Below, piece after piece: positions 13,906 to 17,104 of a DNA stretch of 17,104 nt; position 1 is the first letter of the stretch, and each line of letters begins with the position of its first letter. Origin of the DNA: Rhizobacter sp. (GTDB lineage Bacteria > Pseudomonadota > Gammaproteobacteria > Burkholderiales > Burkholderiaceae_C). The DNA is taken from NCBI GenBank assembly GCA_025360945.1, contig JANYBE010000059.1, positions 1 to 17,104 on the forward strand. The letters are read 5' to 3'. Below the pieces are notes generated by a model. That model was not told where the DNA came from. It saw nothing but the letters and a program-made list of their open reading frames with translations, and searched no databases. Made by a program: the position numbers and the translations under genes.

Positions 13906-14063
13906 GTCGAACCTCAGGACACAGCCCAGCAACCCGGTGGCGCAAGCGACGGTAGACAAGTTCAAGGTCTACATGAAGACCGTGAACACGCTGGACTGGG
14001 ACGCGGTCAACGCGCAGCGCCCGGCAGTGCAACACCCGCTGGAACAAGACGGTCGAGCGCTGA
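13898..14063 (+). pseudogene. C-terminal remnant of an unidentified protein, frameshifted
   Basis: From about 13898 one + frame has almost exclusively G/C-ending codons and reads TLPSNLRTQPSNPVAQATVD, then FKVYMKTVNTLDWDAVNAQR. After about 14023 third-position G/C collapses in that frame but becomes complete in the next one, which reads RQCNTRWNKTVER and ends at TGA 14061-14063. This is what a one-base insertion near 14020-14025 would leave. No start and no N-terminal part exist: upstream sequence belongs to the IclR remnant on the other strand. The tail loosely resembles the end of PotD-like extracellular solute-binding proteins (DWDAVNAQR...TRWNK...), but that is a guess. Confidence 0.55.
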
Positions 14064-14096
14064 CGCAGCGCAGTGTGCGGCCACGGGGGTTGTGGC

Positions 14097-14123
14097 TCAA
14101 GTCAATGGCGTTTCGGCCGAAAT
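14097..14123 (+). promoter_or_regulatory. sigma28 (FliA)-type promoter of the chemoreceptor gene
   Basis: TCAAGTCA (14097-14104) and GCCGAAAT (14116-14123) are separated by exactly 11 bp. The enterobacterial FliA consensus is TAAAGTTT-N11-GCCGATAA; the -10 box matches 6 of 8 and the -35 box 5 of 8. Transcription would start near 14130, about 28 nt before the MCP ATG. Chemoreceptor genes are classic FliA targets, which supports the reading. The match is by eye. Confidence 0.55.
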
Positions 14124-14157
14124 CGACGGTGAACCATCCTCTGGCCCTGCACCCCCC

Positions 14158-15705
14158 ATGAAGCTCGATCAACTGAAGATCAGAACCCGTCTTTCACTCG
14201 GCTTCGCGGCCATGGCCGTGCTGATGGCCATGCTGGGTGGCGCCAGTCTGTACAGCCTGAGCAACATCGATCACGCGTTCGCTGACGTGCTCGAAGACCG
14301 TTACCCGAAGGTCGGCATCGCGGCCGACATCAAGGCCGTCAACAACGAGGTGTCGCAGGCGATCCGCAATCTGTTCATCATGTCCGACCCGGACGACATG
14401 AAGGCCCAGTACGACATCATCGGGGGCAGCTCCAAGCGCACCAGCGAGAACATCGAGCTCCTGCAGAAGACGATCACCGACGAGGCCGGCAAGGCAGCGC
14501 TCGATAGGCTGCAACAGGCACGCGCCGACTACCGCAAGCCGCGCGACAAGGTCATCGAGTTGCTCAAGGCAGGGCGCAGCGAAGAAGCCAAGAACGCACT
14601 GCTGCTCGACCTGCGCCCGAAGCAGGTCGCCTACATGGACCGCCTCGAAGACCTGGTGAAACTGCAGGACACGCTGATGACGCAAGCCGGCGCCGCGGCG
14701 GCCGCCTCGGTCGCGCAGACCAAGGTCGGCATCGCATCGCTGCTGGCAGCCGCCTTCGTGCTGGCCTTCGGCATGGCGGTGTGGATCATCCGCTCGATCA
14801 CGCGGCCGATCGACGAGGCCGTGGGGATTGCCCGCGCCGTGTCGGCGGGCGACCTGGCGATGGCGTTCCGCGCCGACGGCCGCTCCGAAACCGGCGTGCT
14901 GCTGGGCGCGTTGCATGAGATGAAGACACGGCTGGCGCACATCGTCGGCGACGTGCGCGGCAATGCCGAAGGCGTGGCCACCGCGTCGGCGCAGATCTCG
15001 CAAGGCAACAACGATTTGTCCAGCCGCACCGAACAACAGGCCGCGGCGCTCGAACAGACGGCCGCGTCGATGGAACAGCTCAGCGCCACCGTGCGCCAAA
15101 ACGCAGACAACGCGAAGCAGGCCGACCAGCTGGCGCGCGGCGCGTCGACCGTGGCCATCCAGGGCGGTGAGGTCGTGGGCCAGGTCGTCGAGACGATGAA
15201 AGGCATCAACGACAGCTCGAAGAAGGTCGCCGACATCATTGGCGTGATCGACAGCATCGCGTTCCAGACCAACATCCTGGCGCTCAACGCCGCTGTCGAA
15301 GCAGCGCGCGCCGGTGAACAGGGCCGCGGTTTCGCCGTCGTCGCCAGCGAAGTGCGCAGTCTGGCGCAGCGCAGCGCCGACGCCGCGAAGGAGATCAAGA
15401 CGCTGATCGCCGCGAGCGTCGACCGTGTCGACCAGGGCACCGCACTGGTCGACCGCGCTGGCGTGACGATGCGCGAAGTGGTCGCGTCGATCCGCCGCGT
15501 CACCAACATCGTCGCCGAGATCAGCGCCGCAAGCAGCGAGCAGAGCACCGGCGTCGCCCAGGTCGGCGAAGCGGTCGCGCAAATGGACCAGGCCACACAG
15601 CAAAACGCCGCGCTGGTCGAGCAAAGCGCAGCCGCCGCCGAAAGCCTGAAGACGCAGGCGCATCGCCTGGTGGACACGGTCGCGGTGTTCAAGCTCGCGG
15701 CTTGA
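14158..15705 (+). CDS. methyl-accepting chemotaxis protein
   Basis: A 515-residue transmembrane chemoreceptor. A first membrane helix (about 12-34) precedes a periplasmic, mostly helical ligand-binding region (35-189) of the four-helix-bundle type. A second helix (about 190-211) is followed by a HAMP domain (about 212-264, with the conserved RPI) and a long cytoplasmic signalling coiled coil. The hairpin tip is nearly invariant for the family: IAFQTNILALNAAVEAARAG (367-386), then GRGFAVVASEVRSLAQRSA. Gln- and Glu-rich segments on both sides (for example EQQAAALEQTAASMEQ and NAALVEQSAAAAE) are the likely methylation helices. There is no CheR-binding pentapeptide at the C-terminus. The ATG at 14158 has no ribosome-binding site. 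The frame remains open upstream to 13888, but that extension is compositionally non-coding. A FliA-type promoter lies upstream. The ligand is unknown. Confidence 0.95.
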   Translation: MKLDQLKIRTRLSLGFAAMAVLMAMLGGASLYSLSNIDHAFADVLEDRYPKVGIAADIKAVNNEVSQAIRNLFIMSDPDDMKAQYDIIGGSSKRTSENIELLQKTITDEAGKAALDRLQQARADYRKPRDKVIELLKAGRSEEAKNALLLDLRPKQVAYMDRLEDLVKLQDTLMTQAGAAAAASVAQTKVGIASLLAAAFVLAFGMAVWIIRSITRPIDEAVGIARAVSAGDLAMAFRADGRSETGVLLGALHEMKTRLAHIVGDVRGNAEGVATASAQISQGNNDLSSRTEQQAAALEQTAASMEQLSATVRQNADNAKQADQLARGASTVAIQGGEVVGQVVETMKGINDSSKKVADIIGVIDSIAFQTNILALNAAVEAARAGEQGRGFAVVASEVRSLAQRSADAAKEIKTLIAASVDRVDQGTALVDRAGVTMREVVASIRRVTNIVAEISAASSEQSTGVAQVGEAVAQMDQATQQNAALVEQSAAAAESLKTQAHRLVDTVAVFKLAA

Positions 15706-15746
15706 TCTCACCGCAGGCGCGCAACGTCGGCCGCATGCCACCTAAC

Positions 15747-15771
15747 AAGGGCGTCCGTCTCGGACGCCCTT
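15747..15771. terminator. perfect 11-bp hairpin downstream of the MCP gene
   Basis: AAGGGCGTCCG and CGGACGCCCTT form a perfect inverted repeat with a 3-nt loop (TCT), 42 bp past the MCP stop. The following bases on the + strand are only moderately T-rich (TGGCATTTCT). It lies in the 176-bp gap between convergent genes, so it may end transcripts from the MCP side and possibly the other side. Nothing else in 15706-15881 looks functional. Confidence 0.7.
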
Positions 15772-15881
15772 GGCATTTCTGGGACCAAGCCCTGTTGGCG
15801 CTTGGGTGCCACGACCGCGTGTTCGTCGACCAGCGCGTCAAGCGCCACGTGGCGATTCTGGCCACCGCGCTGGACGATGGG

Positions 15882-17021
15882 CTAGGACGGCAGGAAGTCC
15901 ACCGGCCAGGTCACGACCATCTGGTCGACATCCTTCGCACCGAAGTCGAACTGCCGGATACGCGCCAGCAGCTTCGCTTCGAGCTCTGGCGTCTTCAGCT
16001 CGCTCGATTCAACGCGAACATCGACGACGCTACCTGACGGCGCGATCGTCAGCTTCACTACGACCTTCCCCTGCAACGAAGGCTCTTCGCGCAGTGCGCG
16101 GTTGTAGATCGCGTAGATCGAGCCCTTGTTGCGCTCGAAGACGAGCTTAATCTCCTCGATCGAGCGCGAGGCCTTGCCGCTGCCGCCGCGCGCCAGCACG
16201 CCACCGGCACCGCCGGTGCCCGTGCCACCGGTGCCGCCGCCCGGCCCGTAGCCGGTGCCGTTGCCCTTCTGGCCACGCATGCCGCCGCCGCCCGGGCCGC
16301 CGCCACCACCACCGCCGGCCACGCCTTCGACCATCGTCGTCGATCGGCCGGCCAGGCCGCCACCTCCGGTGTTGCGGCTGTAGGCCGCGGTATTGATGCC
16401 ACCGCTGCCGCCGGCCACGTTGGACGTGATCAGCTTGCGGTCCGGCAGGCCGGCCTCATTGCCAGCACCCACGCCCGGCCCGGTCGTCGTGCCGACGCCG
16501 GGGCCTTGCTTGATGTCCTTTTGCAGCTGCACCGCGAGCGGTGCACCGTGCATCTCGGCCAGTTCGTCCTTCATTGCCAGCAGGCCGATGCCGGCGGCCT
16601 TACGGCGCGCCAGATCGACTTCACCCGGCGGCTTGCCCTCGATGGGTCGGCGCGCCTCCGGCACTTGCGCGCCCTTCTTTTCTTCGATCTTGCGCGGCTC
16701 CGGGCCCTTGGGCGCGGGCTTGGGGTCAGTCTTCGGCGCGGTGGACTCGGCGATCTTCCTCGCCGCCGTGACTTCGGCCTTGGGCTTGGCCGTGGGTGGC
16801 ACCAGCGGTATGTCCAGCACCAGCTTGGCAAGTCGCGGCGGCAGTTCCTGCGGCTGCGTGCGATCGGGCTTCACCACCGGCGACAGCAGCAGGATCAGAC
16901 ACACGACCGCGCTGACGATCAGCACCGTGTTCGTGACGCGGCGTGAACGCCGCAGATCGTCCAGCGCCACCGACCACGGCAGGACCGAGGTGCGGAATGA
17001 AACGAGTGCCACCGCGCTCAT
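15882..17021 (-). CDS. AgmX/PglI C-terminal domain protein (TonB-like transducer)
   Basis: A 379-residue inner-membrane protein. A short cytoplasmic N-terminus and one membrane helix (about 31-49) lead to a Pro/Lys-rich stretch (51-133), typical of TonB-like periplasmic spacers. An unusually glycine-rich segment follows (about 215-282, with runs of up to seven Gly). The C-terminal domain (about 286-378) begins SIEEIKLVFERNKGSIYAIYNRAL and includes GKVVVKLTIAPSGSV. It matches the AgmX/PglI C-terminal family known from myxobacterial gliding loci and widespread in proteobacterial ExbB/ExbD-type operons. It probably couples an ExbB/ExbD proton channel to an envelope process that cannot be named from here. 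The ATG overlaps the TGA of the upstream gene (ATGA), which indicates translational coupling. Confidence 0.85.
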   Translation of the reverse strand: MSAVALVSFRTSVLPWSVALDDLRRSRRVTNTVLIVSAVVCLILLLSPVVKPDRTQPQELPPRLAKLVLDIPLVPPTAKPKAEVTAARKIAESTAPKTDPKPAPKGPEPRKIEEKKGAQVPEARRPIEGKPPGEVDLARRKAAGIGLLAMKDELAEMHGAPLAVQLQKDIKQGPGVGTTTGPGVGAGNEAGLPDRKLITSNVAGGSGGINTAAYSRNTGGGGLAGRSTTMVEGVAGGGGGGGPGGGGMRGQKGNGTGYGPGGGTGGTGTGGAGGVLARGGSGKASRSIEEIKLVFERNKGSIYAIYNRALREEPSLQGKVVVKLTIAPSGSVVDVRVESSELKTPELEAKLLARIRQFDFGAKDVDQMVVTWPVDFLPS

Positions 17022-17104
17022 GACTCAAACCTCTGCCGCACCGCGAACGATACGTCGGCGAAGTTCGCCCGCGCGCTCGTGAACATCACCTTGCGCAGCA
17101 GGCG
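17018..17104 (-). CDS. probable ExbD-like protein, C-terminal end (partial)
   Basis: The last 28 codons of a gene entering from the right edge. The peptide starts RLLRKVMFTS, ends FADVSFAVRQRFES and stops at TGA 17020-17018. The stop overlaps the start of the AgmX-like gene by the ATGA arrangement, so the two are in one operon. The pattern of a helix (LRKVMFTSARAN) followed by a strand (DVSFAV) at the extreme C-terminus fits ExbD/TolR-type proteins. ExbD genes are the usual neighbours of AgmX/PglI transducers. The assignment rests mostly on context, since the visible part is too short for a firm family call. Confidence 0.5.
   Translation of the reverse strand, partial: RLLRKVMFTSARANFADVSFAVRQRFES

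Noticed and set aside
14080..14096. Small GCCAC/GTGGC hairpin after the + strand remnant
   Set aside because: The stem is only 5 bp and has no T-run. Such pairs are expected by chance at this G/C content.
13888..14157. In-frame upstream extension of the chemoreceptor
   Set aside because: The 90 extra codons give a low-complexity Gly/Arg/Ala/Gln product with non-coding composition and overlap the remnant and the FliA-like promoter. The protein naturally begins MKLDQLKIRT just before the first membrane helix.
14194..15741. A 515-codon minus-strand frame covering the chemoreceptor
   Set aside because: It is the antisense shadow of a gene with unmistakable MCP motifs, and its product is His/Arg/Asp-rich without any known pattern.
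16170..16390. Dense GCCACC/GCCGCC repeats that look like a tandem DNA repeat
   Set aside because: They encode the glycine-rich spacer of the AgmX-like protein on the minus strand and reflect protein composition, not an independent DNA repeat.
1..17104. A novel multi-gene defence, phage or biosynthetic system
   Set aside because: Every sizeable gene falls into a known housekeeping, signalling or envelope family. There are no integrases, transposases, toxin-antitoxin pairs, CRISPR repeats or modular synthases.

Overview
The window is a GC-rich chromosomal stretch with strong G/C preference at third codon positions. Its gene families are typical of a motile, free-living betaproteobacterium, most likely Burkholderiales: Entner-Doudoroff genes, a DUF748 AsmA-like protein, an AgmX/PglI-type transducer and a FliA-type chemoreceptor promoter. 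That placement is inferred from gene content and composition, because there is no rRNA or marker gene here. I see no mobile element, CRISPR array, tRNA or rRNA, and no convincing new multi-gene defence or metabolic system.

Layout. 1-58: the last 18 codons of a + strand gene. 91-2545 (-): edd then eda, an Entner-Doudoroff operon. It has a clear sigma70-like promoter whose 17-bp spacer is filled by a palindromic operator candidate. 2724-3362 (+): ChaC-type gamma-glutamylcyclotransferase, overlapping tail to tail with a MobA/MocA-like nucleotidyltransferase (3331-3957, -). 4117-4767 (+): pdxH. 4866-7520 (-): a soluble hybrid histidine kinase with three PAS domains and a receiver. 7638-8177 (-): msrA. 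8235-11987 (-): a 1250-residue DUF748/AsmA-like envelope protein. 12038-12550 (-): a small cupin. 12654-13454 (+): a YdcF-family (DUF218) membrane protein. 13451-14063: two decayed gene ends. One is an IclR-type regulator without its DNA-binding half and with two compensating frameshifts (-). The other is the C-terminal remnant of an unidentified protein, with a frameshift (+). 14158-15705 (+): a methyl-accepting chemotaxis protein preceded by a sigma28 (FliA)-like promoter. 15882-17021 (-): a TonB-like AgmX/PglI protein whose start overlaps the stop of a probable ExbD gene running off the window edge.

How the genes relate. edd and eda form one catabolic unit (6-phosphogluconate to KDPG to pyruvate plus glyceraldehyde 3-phosphate), apparently repressed through the operator. 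The MCP belongs to the flagellar/chemotaxis regulon, judging by its promoter. The AgmX-like protein and the upstream ExbD-like gene would be parts of one proton-motive-force-driven envelope machine. The minus-strand run cupin, DUF748, msrA, hybrid kinase is co-oriented, but the functions look unrelated. The rest are ordinary housekeeping genes.

The most noteworthy signals are the operator inside the edd promoter, the FliA-type promoter upstream of the MCP, and the compact pseudogene scar between the YdcF gene and the MCP.
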